From NCBI GenBank assembly GCA_032164245.1, contig JAVMKO010000002.1, positions 183,852,575-183,916,574 on the forward strand: a DNA stretch of 64,000 nucleotides, given 5' to 3'. Within the stretch, counting starts at the first letter, position 1, and each line of letters opens with the position of its first letter. Of the stretch, positions 32,790 to 46,080 are shown piece by piece. The notes beneath the pieces were generated by a model. It was not told the origin of the DNA and did no database searches. It saw only the letters and a program-made list of their open reading frames with translations. The stretch is from Sternotherus odoratus (taxonomy: Eukaryota; Chordata; Testudines; Kinosternidae). The translations under genes and the position numbers were made by a program.

Positions 32790-34050
32790 GGCCAACAGTG
32801 GTTAATCCTGCTGAAGATGAAAGATATGAGTGAATGCTGCAGAGGTGGAACTGTTTGAAAACCACAATACTGGGCAAGAGCTGAAGACAAATGTATAGAG
32901 CCACTAAAAGTAAATTACAAAATTAACTTTGGTAAAGGTATGACAATCTGTGTCCTTATGTTCACCACATATACAAAACTATGATAAATCTTGTACAAAA
33001 AGTATGCCTTGTGAGAGAACATTTGAAAACTCATAATTCACTGATCATTATTGTCCTGGTAAAACATGTGTGGCAATATTGTATGTAAAGTCATAAGAGT
33101 CTGCTGTATGATGGTTAGTCCGCAGAAGAGAAGAATGAGGGGGGATCTGATAGCTGCTTTCAACTACCTGAAAGGGGGTTCCAAAGAGGATGGATCTAGA
33201 CTGTTCTTAGCGGTACCAGATGACAGAAAAAGGAGTAATGGTCTCAAGTTGCAGTGGGGGAGGTTTGTGATGGATATTAGAAAAACTTTTTCACTAGGAG
33301 GGTTGTAAAACACTGGAATGGGAAGTGGTGGAATCTCCTTCCTTAGAGGTTTTTAAGATCAGACTTGACAAAGCTCTGGATGGGATGATTTAGTTGGGGA
33401 TTGGTCCCGTTTTGAGCAGGGGGTTGGACTAGATGACTTCCTGAGGTCCTTTCCAACCCTGATATTCTATGATTCTATGTTCCTAAGACATATTCCAAAT
33501 CTGAGGAAACAGTCCAAACCAGTTCCTCAGAGACAAAAGGAAAATGGACACCTCAGCCAGGTGTCAACAAAATCAACTGAACAATCACCTGGGTAAGTGC
33601 CCATTCTTTGGCAGGAAGAGGAGTGTGAGCGAGAAACTTACATCTTGGCAAACAGGCCTGCTGTCACCTGAACCCCAGTTGGAGATAATTTTCAAAGATA
33701 AATGCTATAAGAAGGGTGAAGAGAGGACACAAATCACCAATCTCGCCTCATCTCTATTCACAGCATCAACAATACTGGGCAAAAGTGCCAACAACGTTTG
33801 AAAGACAAAAGGAGCATCATTGAACTGGGGGTGGGGTCCTGGCTGAAAGATCCAGCCACTCTGCAGTAATCATATGGTGAGAGAAATATTTGCTTTGGAT
33901 TCATTTAGCTTGATAAGTTTGTATTTTACCTTTCAGTTCTTAGTAACCAATTCTGACTTTCATGCCTCATTACTTGTAATTGCTTAAAATCTTTCTGTAG
34001 TTAATAAACTTGCTTTTTTCATTGTACCACAAACCCCTTCTGACAACAAA
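32790..34050 (+). mobile_element. Probable retroviral-type LTR, split by CR1 and truncated
   Basis: The text on both sides of the CR1 fragment (33119-33478) resembles a long turtle LTR that I recognise by its 3' part (TTACTTGTAATTGCTTAAAATC, then TTCTGTAGTTAATAAACTTG). A polyadenylation signal AATAAA lies at 34003-34008. The left border is uncertain and the right end is lost at the hAT fragment. No retroviral gene is adjacent. Confidence 0.45.
33119..33478 (+). mobile_element. CR1 3'-end fragment
   Basis: Starts in the CR1 RT C-terminus ([20 protein letters not shown]) and ends with the canonical CTATGATTCTATG. It matches 20907-21134 plus 23817-23959 of the CR1 in the nest and shows its uninterrupted insertion site. 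Confidence 0.92.
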
Positions 34051-34055
34051 GATTA

Positions 34056-34306
34056 CTACATGACCTCAAGCCTGAGTCTGCCTCCCCTGGTGCAGGGGCC
34101 AAAGCCCCAGGGCTTCAGCCCCAAGCCGGGGGGCCTGTAACCTGAACTGTGCCACCCTGGGCAGAAGCCAAAGCCTGAACCCCACCTCCCCGGGCTGAGG
34201 CCCTCGGACTTCAACCCCTGGAGGCAGGGTCCAGGCTTCAGTCCCCAGGCCCAGCAAGTCTAAGCCAGCCCACTTTGTGGTCCCGACCCACCGTTGAGAA
34301 CCGCTG
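34056..34306 (-). mobile_element. hAT fragment (SPIN-like end)
   Basis: The right end, complement CAGCGGTTCTCAACGGTGGG, matches the terminal pattern of SPIN-like hAT elements. The interior is CCAGGGCTTCAGCCCC-type GC-rich text. The left end is missing, so no target duplication can be checked. Confidence 0.7.
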
Positions 34307-35276
34307 ATCTAAATCAATGTGTGTTTGAATTGAAGTGTTTGAGATATCAATGTGCACATCATTTTCTATTAATTATATGATGGACTTTCTATGAGTTTGT
34401 ACTGCACAGAAGGAAAGAGCTGGGCAGCACAAGACAAACAGTTTGGGGGACAAGTCTGGAACTGGGAATTTGCTGGTGTCACTCTAATACAATTCAGGAG
34501 CGGCTGGCTAAAAGCATTCATATAATTCAGCTGGGAGTGATTTTGCAAGCTAGAGGCTAGGTGTAAACAGACCACAAGTGATCCTTCTCACAGCAAAACA
34601 GATAAAAGGCACCCGTGGTTGAGTAAATAATCTTAAGAATATGAGCACTTGCTTATGTGTGTAAACTGAATTTTGCCCCCAAAATTTTATATTGCTCTTT
34701 ATTAGCAAATCATGTAGAACAAGGTTGGCAGCCATTTTGGAGAAAAAAAATAAAATTTGCCAAATTGTCAATTCTTCTGCCTACCAGGCTGCATATTCAC
34801 AAAGCCATTCAATGTGGAATGTACAATAGCTGAATAGCACAGAAGGGAATGAGTGAAAGAGTAGAAAATGCCATCTATTTAAATAACCATCTACTTTATG
34901 CCAAGTACATCTTGGAGCACCTTGGACTGAAGGATACACACAATGAAACCTGCAGATTCTAATTCACAAAATCATGCTCAGCCAGACTGGTGACAGAACG
35001 TGCAAATCACAATCCATGTGACAGCAACCCCATTGGGTTCACCCCAAGGGAAAGCAGGTGGTGATCATTCTCTCTGACCTTCTGTGGTGTTTCCATCAGA
35101 TGGGAACAGCTCTAATTTCTACTAGGGGCTCCACAGTTTCCCTCCACAGCCATCACCACTTGGGGACATGCTAATCAGGATACCTCCTCTTTGCCCTGGT
35201 CACATCCCCTTCCCACGCAGCATCACTCACTTTTCAAGTTGTGCTAAATAAAAAAGGCTCCCTGATAGAACGGAGG
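34307..35276. other. No supported gene
   Basis: AT-rich sequence without recognisable domains or element ends. Confidence 0.45.
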
Positions 35277-35510
35277 TTGTAGACGAGGGGTTCTCATTCT
35301 GGGGGTCAGGACCCCTCAGGGGATCGCATGGTTATTACATGGGGGGGTCGTGAGCCAGCCTACACCCCAACCCCACTTCACCTCCAACATTTATAATGGT
35401 ATTATAAATTTAAAACACTTTTTTATATATTTAAGGGAAGGGTCACACTCGGAGGCTTGCTATGTGAAAAAGGTCAACAGTACATAAGTTTGAGAACCAC
35501 TGTATGTAGA
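35277..35510. mobile_element. Small hAT MITE
   Basis: The element is 35285-35502 (about 218 bp). The left end is GAGGGGTTCTCATTCTGGGG (first base probably mutated from C) and the right end AAGTTTGAGAACCACTG. Flanks share TGTAGAC with a small offset (TTGTAGAC before, TATGTAGAC after), which fits an old hAT target duplication. Confidence 0.8.
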
Positions 35511-38434
35511 CCTTTACAATCAGTCTCACCTCTGCCAGACGTTTATCTGTTGAAGCCTACCACCAGAACTTAGTCTAAATTTAGCCAATAGTGTTTTGTG
35601 GGGAGGGGATATATAATGGAGTGAATGGCAACTTTACACATTTTCTCAATGCAAAAAAGAAAGGACGTCTCACAAACTCTAGATGAATGTGCATCTTTCT
35701 AGGAAACTGAATAGGTTTATATAAGTGTATCTAATGGATTCAGAAACCAAGATATAAAGAATGAAGATTTTTTTTTCCTTTTTACTTCCAGGATACAAAA
35801 TAACAAATGCAAGCTATACTGCCTATAATTTTTTGTTCAGCTGAAGAAGAGCCTTATAGTTCTCATATCAAACACGTACCATACAGTCTTTCCTGACACA
35901 GATAGAGAGTTTGGTTAGAAAGACAGTAAAATTTCTTTTATTCTCTGGAAAACTACATTCTCCTTCCAGGGATGAATTGAGTCAAAGTTCTTAATGTGAT
36001 TTTGTTCCCGTGGAATACTCAGAATTGCTCTTCACTGAATAGATTGCCCAGTTTTGAAACCATTTTTTGCTCAGGTAATGGCTATGAGGACTACTGCTTT
36101 AATAGGTTGGAAATAGAGTGACCCCAGAGAAAGAAGTTCAGAAGAGATATCTGTTAAAGCTTCCAGAACTGCATTCAAGTTCCAAAAGAGGATACTTCCT
36201 GATTTGGAGACAACTATATAAAATTTGACAGCTTATGTGAATTTGATAACATAATGGGAAGAGATTAGATTTTGTCCATCTGACGATAAAATGATACTCA
36301 GTGCTGACAACTGAACTCTACGAGTGCCAGTGCTGAGGCCAAATGATAGCCTGGGCTGTAGAGAATTCAATATTCTCTGCAGTGGTTATCATTATGAGTC
36401 AAATGTTTCTTTCACATAACTGCTTGAGTTTTAATGAAATTTCAGTGCAAAGACAAGTATTGCATTCTCTCTTGGGATGAGTGGTTTTTATTGGGCAAAA
36501 TTCTTCTTTCAAAGACCATACAATGTAACCTGAAGAGTTTGAATGGCAGACAAATCCCTGCTACAAAATTCAGGTCAGAATAAAAGAGGAATCAGTCAAT
36601 ACACTAACATGTTTACTAAATCCAGATACCAATTTCTCTGAGGCTAGTTATGGACTACCAGAATCAACGATGATCTGTCTTCTGGAATATTTAATGGTAT
36701 GTGTTAGAAGGCCAAGTGAAAAAGCAGGATGTACGTGAGAATAAAAGTTTAGTTCACGTTCTTCAATCTTCTCAGTTTTCTCCAATTATGAAGGACTGGA
36801 AAACTGAATTTGGCTCCATTCTCTTAGCTGAATAGTTTTCTATTTGAGTTGGTCCATCTTCATACTTCATGGTCAGTAAAGTAACTGAAGAGGCACATCA
36901 TACCTTCTTTTAAAGGGAGCTTATCTTTGTCTCTCTACATATTCTAATGCAGGACACAATACTAAACACAGTTTGTCACATGATCACTTAGCGCTGATAA
37001 TGCTAGTTGATAGAAAATATAAATCTGAGTGATACTGCCTGCAGTCAGTTGCCTTGAACTGTGTTCTGAGCTAAATGAAGAAATCTTACTGGGAGAATTC
37101 ACAATTGCTGCTTGAATATATTGACATGATTCTATCAACTTCAGAATTATGTCCATTTTCAACAGTGTCTCTATGATGGGAGTAAGAATTTAACTAGACG
37201 TGGGTTTAGTTTCCCTATATTTTATCTCATCCCCCATAGTCTCTCTTTCTAAAATCCAATGCATTTCAAATGAGATGGGTCCTTCCTCAAACTTGTGGGA
37301 TTGTTACTTTGATCTTCACTTATTTCAGAATAGATATTTATTCATTCCTTAAATTCAACTTTCCTGTTTGTCTTTTTATATTTTAGTTAGTCTTTGCTGA
37401 AAGTCTGGTATAGGCTTGTATGTCTTTTTAAATTATTGTTCTACTCAGCACACTTACAAAAATGTAATGATTTTGTTTACTTATTTTCTTTTTTTGGTTT
37501 CCCTGCCTATGTTTTAAGTGACACTTACAAATTGTTTGTACAAAAGCCACTAAATAAAATGTTGTGTATGGAATAGAGCAAACAACTATTAGGACAGACA
37601 CAGTTTTGTTTTCAGCATGTAAGATTTCAACTCTACCCAGCAAAGGAAAATAAACAAAGAAGAGAAGCATAAGAAGAACAGATTATTTTGAACAACTGTT
37701 TAGTATTTGTTTCTTATATTTCTTTACCATTTTGTTTTACTATCAAAAAAAAAGAACTCAAAACTACTGGAACTAAGAAGGCTATAAGAAAAGTTTTGCT
37801 GTTTGTGAATCCATAATGCAGTTGCAAAAAGTATCACCAAAAGCCATGGTTTCAATTAAAACACAATAGTTTGAAAGCCTGGCATAGTGCAGAAAAAAAA
37901 TAAAACCCCAAGGAACTGGACTGTATTTATTTCATCATTCTACAATTCTGTTGAATTGAAAGGGTAATTTCAGCCAGTCACTGGAGCCGGGGGCATATTG
38001 CCCAGTAAATGGAATATTTTGTCCAACACACATTGACTAAACCTCAACTTTCACAGTTTAGCCTTCTTCATATTAAATCCAGAACTGCTCAGACAAAGTG
38101 CAGTGCCCTCCAGGAGCTGTTCCATAACAGATCCAGCCACCTGGCTTGCTACATGCTATTTTACTCCTCTAACCCCACTTCCCTTAGCACTGGCACAGTC
38201 CCTTCCCAGGACATCTTTCAGTAAAGAAGTTGTACAGCATTATGAAGCATGAGTAATTCCACCCAAGTAAACAGAATAAAATCAGGGCAGTTTTGATTGT
38301 GGCTAACATGATCTTGCTGGTTTCTGCAGTAAGTGTCTGTGGCTTTGAGACAAGGACTGGAATGTGCCATATGTCCATAAAGCGCCTACCACAATGTGGA
38401 TCTCACTAACCTCTAAACAAAGCATTATTGGGAC
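35511..38434. other. No supported gene
   Basis: About 35820-37200 has more even base composition, and some stretches look like decayed coding text, but I could not match a family. The rest is AT-rich. Confidence 0.35.
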
Positions 38435-38496
38435 TGATCCAAAGTCCACTGAAGTCAATGCAGTCTTTCTATCAATTTCAATGGGCTTTGGATCAG
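38435..38496. repeat. Palindromic fold-back repeat
   Basis: TGATCCAAAGTCCACTGAAG pairs with CAATGGGCTTTGGATCA across a short spacer (imperfect arms of about 24 bp). I recognise this as a palindrome that is common in sauropsid genomes. Confidence 0.7.
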
Positions 38497-41269
38497 GTAT
38501 TATTTTTTACTATTTAACATGAATAACAAGACAAAGGAACAGATATCAAACAAATCTTAGGGGACAATTAATACACTGCAAATTCAGTATCAGGAAAACT
38601 GCAATGAATTAATAGCTCATACTAGGAGAGATTACAGAAAGTATTTTTAAAAGGAAGGAATCAACATGTTACACTGGAAATCAAAGTCAGAAGACTTGTT
38701 TCTGAAACTTAGCAGGAATAAAATAAGGTCTCTCTCTACAAAAGCTGACTAATATGAATAAATGCATATTTTAAAACTGTTTCAGGTCCTCATGTTCTCC
38801 TTTACATAAATAGACTATGGGACATCATTTCTAAAGTATCAATTTAAGAAAGAGGTTTCTCAGATTTGTTTTTCTGCTATTTATCCAAAACCTATTTTAT
38901 CATATGTAGCAGCCAGAAAAACGCATATGGTTTTAGCATTTCAATGTTGAAATCACATTTTCAAACGAAGAACTTTTAATACATAGCTGACCTCTACTGC
39001 TCAATGCATCGATCATGCAATATTTCAGAAATATGAATGTGCATTCCAAATTTCCCCATTAAAAATACAGATTAGATTAAATGGAACAGCTATCCATCTG
39101 AGGACAGGAGACATACAATAAAATCCAAAACATACGATAGAAGCACTTACACTTCTGAGTGTCAATCTTTCATTTTAACTGCTTGTTTCCACTCTCTCCT
39201 CAAGCCCAAAAGTGATTTATTTATTTTTTTAAGAAAACATCTTTTCAGTCCCCTTGATTTAGCTGGAGGGAAATGCACTTAACCATTTTTAAAAAAAAAA
39301 GACTTGTGCACATTCGATAACTCAAACACCATATCTTTAAAACTACTCTCATCTGGGGCATTAAAGAGAAGCAAAGCACCTTGCAATCACTGCTCTTCCA
39401 AGAGGCCCAAAAGACACACAGTAAAGTTGCTACAAACAGCAGCTGTTTTGGTTGGACCGAGGTACGGCTAAGGTGGCAAAGGCTGCACTGATTCAGCTGA
39501 CAAAGCCCCCAGGGTATCCCAGCCACAATTTAAAGCTGCCCTCCTCAGGTGGAAACCCTGGGGGAGTGCAGTGCCTGCTCTCCTCCACAATGAATCCCCC
39601 AGGGTTGGAGTGGCACCCCGTTGTCAATATCTGCTTCCCTGCACCAACACAAGTGAATCTACCACCTTTGTGAAGTAAAATAGATAATAAATAGATTCTT
39701 ACAATGGTCCCTTGTGCACTATCCAATACAGCACTGCAGAATACTCCCTTCAATACATATGCCTTAAATCAATTTTTAACTAAACTGGAAAGCCTTTTAC
39801 ATTCTGCAGAACAGGCTCTATGCTGGTGGAGCATGGAGGGATTAGGGAGATAAAATCCATCCCCATAACCTGGGGCTGGGCAAGGGGAGGTTGATATTCC
39901 AGCCTATGAGCTGTAACAATAACCAGAGTTTGTCCTCACCAATTGCAATTTATTAGAGCCTCCAAAGCAGGCTTCTATGCTGGCCAACACAAAGTTTATC
40001 CAGGCCATGAATGAATGAAACCCTCAACCATTGAAAAACATGAGTTTGCTTCCGGTATATGTGCACGTTACTTATGGTTCAGATGTGAGGACAAGTCATC
40101 ATGCATAAACCAAAGAGTTTGCCACATTAAGTTCTTTCCAAAATAAACAGTAAATATATAAATAGAAAATTCTTACTGGGGATTAAAATATCAGGGCCTA
40201 TTTTCATTGTTTGGCATCTCCGTTCTTTTTCTTGACATATGTAATTACACATCTATTAGAGACTGGGTATTATTTTCTAAAGAGCCTAAGTGACTTAGAA
40301 GCAAAAGTCCTATTGAAAGTCACAGGGACCTGCATTCCAAAATCAGTTAGGCACTTTGAAAAACTATTATAATGAGTGGGGTTTTCCAGTTCCCAATAAA
40401 GACTCCTAGTCCCTTCAGTGAACCCTAATGCATAATACAGATCAATCTCATAACAAAGTTTCTTGAGCTCCAAGATATTTCTACTTTAGTTTCTAGTCAA
40501 CTAAAACTGCTGCTTAACTCAACTAATTCCAAAATTCAATGACTTTGCAGTACCAGAAAGGTAATTTTATTTACTGGCTTTTTAATCCATTTGTTTTCAC
40601 TGCAACCGTAGAAAAAATTCTTCAGAACAGTTTTTATAATATTTTGTTAAGAAAGTCACCAATGAGTATTTAATTCCCTGTAGTATAATTTACATACTGT
40701 AGAGAAATGAATGAAAATATTAAGATTATTGTCAGGAAGGCTTCTAAGGAACAAGACACATTACAAACTTGCTGGTCTCCCTGTTCAACACTGCCACCTG
40801 CTGTCAGATGGTAAGCAAAACTGATATTCAAGATACATTCTTCACAAAGCACCTTCCATCAGTTCCTGGAACAGCACTATTTTTCTTAAGGAGAACTATA
40901 CAATTCATATACTTTCCTCATGGTGATAATGATGGTACTGTATTTCCAGATAGGAACCAAGATGTTACAGTACCAACACCAGAGTCATGGAAAGAATTAA
41001 AAAAAAAAAACCGCATACAGAATTGTGTATCAGTAACAGAACTGCCGAAAATATACCTGAGATACCATCTTTGCCATGTACTAAAGACATAATATTGTAT
41101 GATTTATTTAATCTATACAATGGAGTTTTAGTTGACCCCAAACAATTCAGAAATTTGACATGAATTTGCCAAATAGTTTCAACCCCAAAATAATCTTTCT
41201 TTCTGGTTCTTATATGCCATTCATAAAACAGGAAGAGGAGATAGCAGCAGTGGCAGTCTCCCCTTTATA
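38497..41269. other. No supported gene
   Basis: About 40190-40350 may be an old fold-back MITE with AGCCTAAGTGACTTAGAAGC. Elsewhere there is only AT-rich text and chance reading frames. Confidence 0.35.
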
Positions 41270-41520
41270 ACTTTTAACCCAGCACGTAGGGCTCTCCCCT
41301 GGGATGTGGGAGACCCAGATTCAATTCCGCACTCTACCTGATGTGGAGACAGGATATAAACTTAGGTCTCTCTCACTGCAGGACAGAAGGATATTCCGGA
41401 GTGGGCCTCTCACAATCTCTCCTGTGTATAAATAATGAAATAGTCACTGGAGCAGGGACCTGAATTTGCATCTCCCACATCGTAGGTGACTGCCCTAACC
41501 ACCAAGCTAGAGTCACTAGA
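41270..41520. mobile_element. Fold-back element with tRNA-like arms
   Basis: The left arm (plus strand, about 41278-41335) reads CTCCCCTGGGATGTGGGAGA then CCCAGATTCAATTCCGC, the latter like an RNA polymerase III B box. The right arm, read on the minus strand, has TAGCTTGGTGGTTAGGGC (A-box-like) and later AATTCAGGTCCC (B-box-like). The arms are inverted copies of one tRNA-like unit around a unique centre. The element at 61575-61980 has the same plan. Confidence 0.6.
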
Positions 41521-43419
41521 CCTTTCTCAGACCCCATGACTATTCATTGTCATTCATACCCAAACAGATGTTTTTTCTATTTTTCAGAACTTCCAACAAT
41601 CAGTTATTTACCCAGCTCTAGTTTGGATGAATAAGGAAGATAAAACAAATACTGAATAACTACCTCATTCACTGAAGAAGGCGGGTGGGTGCCTTCTGGA
41701 AAAAGTAGTAAGTGATCATGTATTGAAAGACCATAATGCATGTACCTGGGGGCAAGGGGTGTGTGAATTAGGATTGCACCAGCAACCTTAATACTAGCAA
41801 TTCCAGACTTTTGAGTGCTGAAATTTGCAATCTTGACATTTTTAACACAGATTATTTGGATGGAATATAGAAGATACAGGGACACAAAGTCGTCAAACGT
41901 ATTTGAGAGCAAACACAATGGTGAATAACCTAAAATCAATCTGTAGATTCAACTTAAAATATTTTTTAAAATCAATTTTGCCTGTTCCGGGATCTCTTGT
42001 AAAAAAAATTAAAAGAAAATGTCATCCCAAGACAATAAAATCAGAATAATTTAAAAAGCAAGAGGAATGTAGCCAAGAAAAGGCAGGATAAAACAAATTG
42101 GCCAGAACTGGAGGACGGAGGGATGGACCCATGCTATATATTTACAATTCTAAGTATAAGATTAGCATTTTATTTTTGGAAAGAATTTACAGTGTAAACT
42201 ATCTGATTAAATTTAAAACATGAAAATTCCTGAGTTCTTCCAGTCTAGGAAGAAGCTTTTGAAATATAAGTATTTGCTGCCTTCATGTGGAGGCTTCAGA
42301 AATGGCACTTAGTTAACACAAACTGAAGATAATGCATAAAAACAGACGACTGCCAGAATACCTATTAAAGCTTTAAACTTTTAAATTTCTTTATCTAAAG
42401 TGAGAATTAATCATTTGGAAGATTGGCAATAGGATATGGAGTTTTTTCTAACGATATGGCAGATTACAGAGTTGGATATAGTCATATGTAAAGCACTATG
42501 TGAATTCACAGTTCTTATGTTTTATAACAAGAAGTTCTAGAGAGTGACAGTAGATATCAGATTAAGCCTGTTCACTGATCTCCATAACATAAATTGGTGA
42601 ATTCAGTTCATTGTGGGCTGGTATTCATGTCACAAAATCATCATCACAACTCAGCCCTTTGCCAATAGCTTCTCTGCTGAGGTTAGGGACTGAATGGCTT
42701 GGAGAATTAAACTGCACATTCACCCTCAGAGATGGTCTGTTCAGGTCCAGATTCAGACAAACTGAACTGGTAATGTGCTATAGCCAACACTGACCCGTAC
42801 AAGATATAATGGGTTGGCCTATAGGAAATCTATACAATTCAATGTCAGGACTGGAGTATCTAGGAGGAGGAGGAAGGGAAAGAGGTAATAGAGAGTTGGC
42901 TACACTAGCTTTATGCCACCCAGGGATTCCCTGCTATCAAGGAAATTTGCAGCTGCCCCATAAGGACCACTTTCCAGTGCTTTGTGCTGGCTAGATAAGG
43001 CAGGTGTATGGATGACCAATGATCTGGCTTTTTGAGTCTGTGGAAAGCCTTCATTTCTTAATGTAAAGAAAACAACAGGATACATTCCCGTTACCCTAAA
43101 CTATCAACATGCAGCAGCTTCAGCTTTCACCTGTACTATAGATTGCTGCAACTAAAGAAAATGTACAAATCATTTTAATGAGTCATCTAAACACACTGCA
43201 TTCCAGCAAATCTAATATAAAAAAAATGAAAGGATATGACCTTAAAAAAATCAGAAAGATAAACAATGTACTTTGTAGTGCACTATAATTACCAAGAGCT
43301 TGATTTTCCAAGTAATTGCCAATTAAAATACAATTTGAAATTAGTAGCTCCCAGGCACAGGAAAAAGATTTCAATACAAACAACAAGCGGGTCTGTGTAC
43401 TCCAAGTATTAGGTTACAA
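41521..43419. other. No supported gene
   Basis: AT-rich DNA with no named repeat and only short chance frames. Confidence 0.45.
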
Positions 43420-43859
43420 TCCAAGCCATCTTTTTTGAGATCCTTCCAGTCCCACGAGTAAAGGAAGTCAGAAGGCAGAGGATCGTGGAAGTAAAACTAG
43501 TTAAGTACTGTAAGGTAGAGGGTTTGGGTTTGTGGAACATTGCCCCCCTTTCCTTCTATGAGGGGAGTAGATTTCAGTAGAAGAAAAACCAATCTCCTTA
43601 GGAACAGGCTGGCTCGAGTAGCCAAGAGAGGGTAAAATGAACAGCAAAAAGGGAGGGTAAAAAAGAGGGGATATATAGGCATTCAGCACAAAAATTCAGA
43701 TGTTGAGAATAAAATTAATCAAGAAACCAAAGAACATGAAAAGAAGAAATTCCTGAATTGCCTATACACCAAGGCTAGAGTCTGGGTAATTAAGAGGAAG
43801 AATTGGAATTGCTTATTTATCAGCATAAATTCCATCAAGTTGGTGTTACTGAAACTGGT

Positions 43860-44459
43860 GGGATAATTTGCATGAATAGAATGCTAAAGTCAGTGGTTAT
43901 AACCTATTTAAGATGGATCAAGTGCACAAAAGAGGAGGATGATTGTCATTCTATGTCAAAAATGCCATTACCTGTTTCCAAGTCACTGATAACTTGGAAG
44001 AAATGATCTTGAATGTGTATGGATCAATGTGCTAACAGACAAAGAACAACATTAGTTGGTGTCTGCAACAGACCACCAAATCACGCTGGGGAACAGGATG
44101 ACCACCTCCTTTCATACGTGTATATCATGCATAGGAACAAAAAGTTGCATGATCATGGGGACTTTGATTTGAATGGTATACTCTGGAGGTCTCATGCTTC
44201 CAGTACTAAAACATCCTTGGAATTTCTAAACATTACAGATGACAATTTCCTAACACAAAAGATGTTGCAGTCAACACAGGAGAATTCTTTATTAGACTTT
44301 GTCCTAACAGATAAAGAGGAACTGATCAAAGCGCTAAAAATTAATGGTAGCTTAGGTACCAATGATCATGACTTGATCACATTTCCAGCCAGTACACACA
44401 TACAACTAAAAACAATTATTAGCCAAACCCACTGGGAGGAAGAACTTAAGAAAATGTGA
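43860..44459 (+). pseudogene. CR1 endonuclease fragment (copy B)
   Basis: The open stretch 44013-44459 contains GVCNRPPNHAGEQDD, HDHGDFDLNGILWRS, LDFVLTDKEELI and GSLGTNDHDLITF. These match the order of blocks in CR1 apurinic-type endonucleases, where GDFN and SDH hold catalytic residues. Here GDFN reads GDFD and SDH reads NDH, so both catalytic blocks are altered. The start of the domain lies in other frames from about 43860. Confidence 0.8.
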
Positions 44460-44999
44460 ATGATACTTGGGAATCATTTATGAACACCTTAATAGATACC
44501 CTAAAAGCCACAATGTCATAATTGAGAAAGAAGTCTGTGCCGGTTTAAAAAATGACCTGGTTAAAGAGGGGAAGTGAAGGCAGCTATACACACTAAGTAG
44601 GTAATATATAACAAATGGAAGAAAAGGGAAAGTTGAGATGAATACAAATCAGAAGTTAGAAATTGTAGAAAACTGATGAAGGAAGCAAAGGGATACAAGA
44701 ATAAATCTATGGCCAACAGAGTTAAGGACAAAAAGGATTTTTTTAAATATGTTGGAAACAAAAAAAAATCCCAACAATGGTATTGGTCTATTACTGGACA
44801 GAAAAGGTAAAATTATCAATAATAATTCAGAAAAGAAAAAAGTTCTCAATAAATATTTCTGTTCTGAATTGGACGGGCGGGGGGGGGGGGGGAATGATAC
44901 AGTCTCATTACATGGTGCTGACACTCTTTACATTCCACTAGTAACTCTGGAGGATGTTAAACAGACGCTACTAAAGTCCAACATTTTTAAATAGCAGGT

Positions 45000-46080
45000 C
45001 CAGAAAACTTGTTTTAAAGGAGCTGGCTGAGGAGCTCTAAGGACTGTTAATGTTAATTTTTAATAAGTCTTGGAGCACTGGGAAAGTTCCAAAAGACTGG
45101 AAGAAAGCTAATGTGTCAGTTTTTAAAGGATAAGTGGGATGATCAAGGTAGTCACAGGCCTGTCAGCCTGACATTGATACTGGGCAAGATGATGGAACAG
45201 CTGATATGGGTCTTGGTTAATAAAGAATTAAAGGAGGGTAATGTAATGAATGCAAATCAACATGGGTTTATGGAAAACAGATCCTGTCAAACTAACAATG
45301 TATTTTTTGTTGAGATTACAAATTCAGTTGATAAAAGGTAATAGTGTTGATATAATACACTTAGAGTTCAGCAAAGCATTTAACTTGATACTGCTTGACA
45401 TTTTGATTTTTAAAAAAATTAATTACATTAGGTGGATTTGTCTCTGGTTAAATGATAGGTCTCAAAATATAATTGTAAATAGAGAATTGTCATCAAGCAG
45501 GTGGTGTTTCTATTAGGGCCCCATAGGGATCTTTTCTTGGCCCTATGCTAATTCTACATTTTTATCAATGACCTGGAAGAAAACATGAAATCATCACTGA
45601 TAAATCTGCAGATGGCAAAAAATTGGGTGGGGTAAATAATGAAGAGGACAGGTCATTGATTCAGAGCAATACGGATCACTTGGTAAACTGGGTGCAAGTG
45701 AACTATGCATTTTAATACAGCTAAATGAATCTAGGAAGAAAGAACGTACGCCATACTTACAAGATAGGGAACTCTATCCTGAGGAGCAAGGACTATGAAA
45801 AGATCTAGGGGTATGGGGGATAGTCAACTGAGTATGAGCTTCTTTTGATGCTGTGGCCAAAAGAGCTAATACAGTCCTGAGATGTATAAACAGGCGAATC
45901 TCCAGTACCCATATAGAGATTATTTTACCTTGCTATATGGCAACCACTCCTAGAATACTTTTTCCAGTTCTGGTGTCCACAACTGAAGAAGGATGTTGAT
46001 AAACTGAAGAGGGTTCAGAGAAGAGCCACAAGAATGATTAAAGGATTAGAAAGCATGCCTTAGAGTGATAGACTCAAAAA
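45000..46080 (+). pseudogene. CR1 reverse transcriptase remnants (copy B)
   Basis: 45111-45341 gives HRPVSLTLILGKMMEQLI and ANQHGFMENRSCQTN, clear CR1 RT fingers. Later frames carry LEFSKAFNLI (first catalytic block) and, near 46010-46050, the RVQRRATRMIKGLE-type C-terminal block. Several frameshifts separate them. Confidence 0.78.

Noticed and set aside
41278..41520. Possible functional tRNA genes
   Set aside because: The A and B boxes are only approximate and the arms do not form a full cloverleaf by eye. The inverted arrangement points to a repeat.
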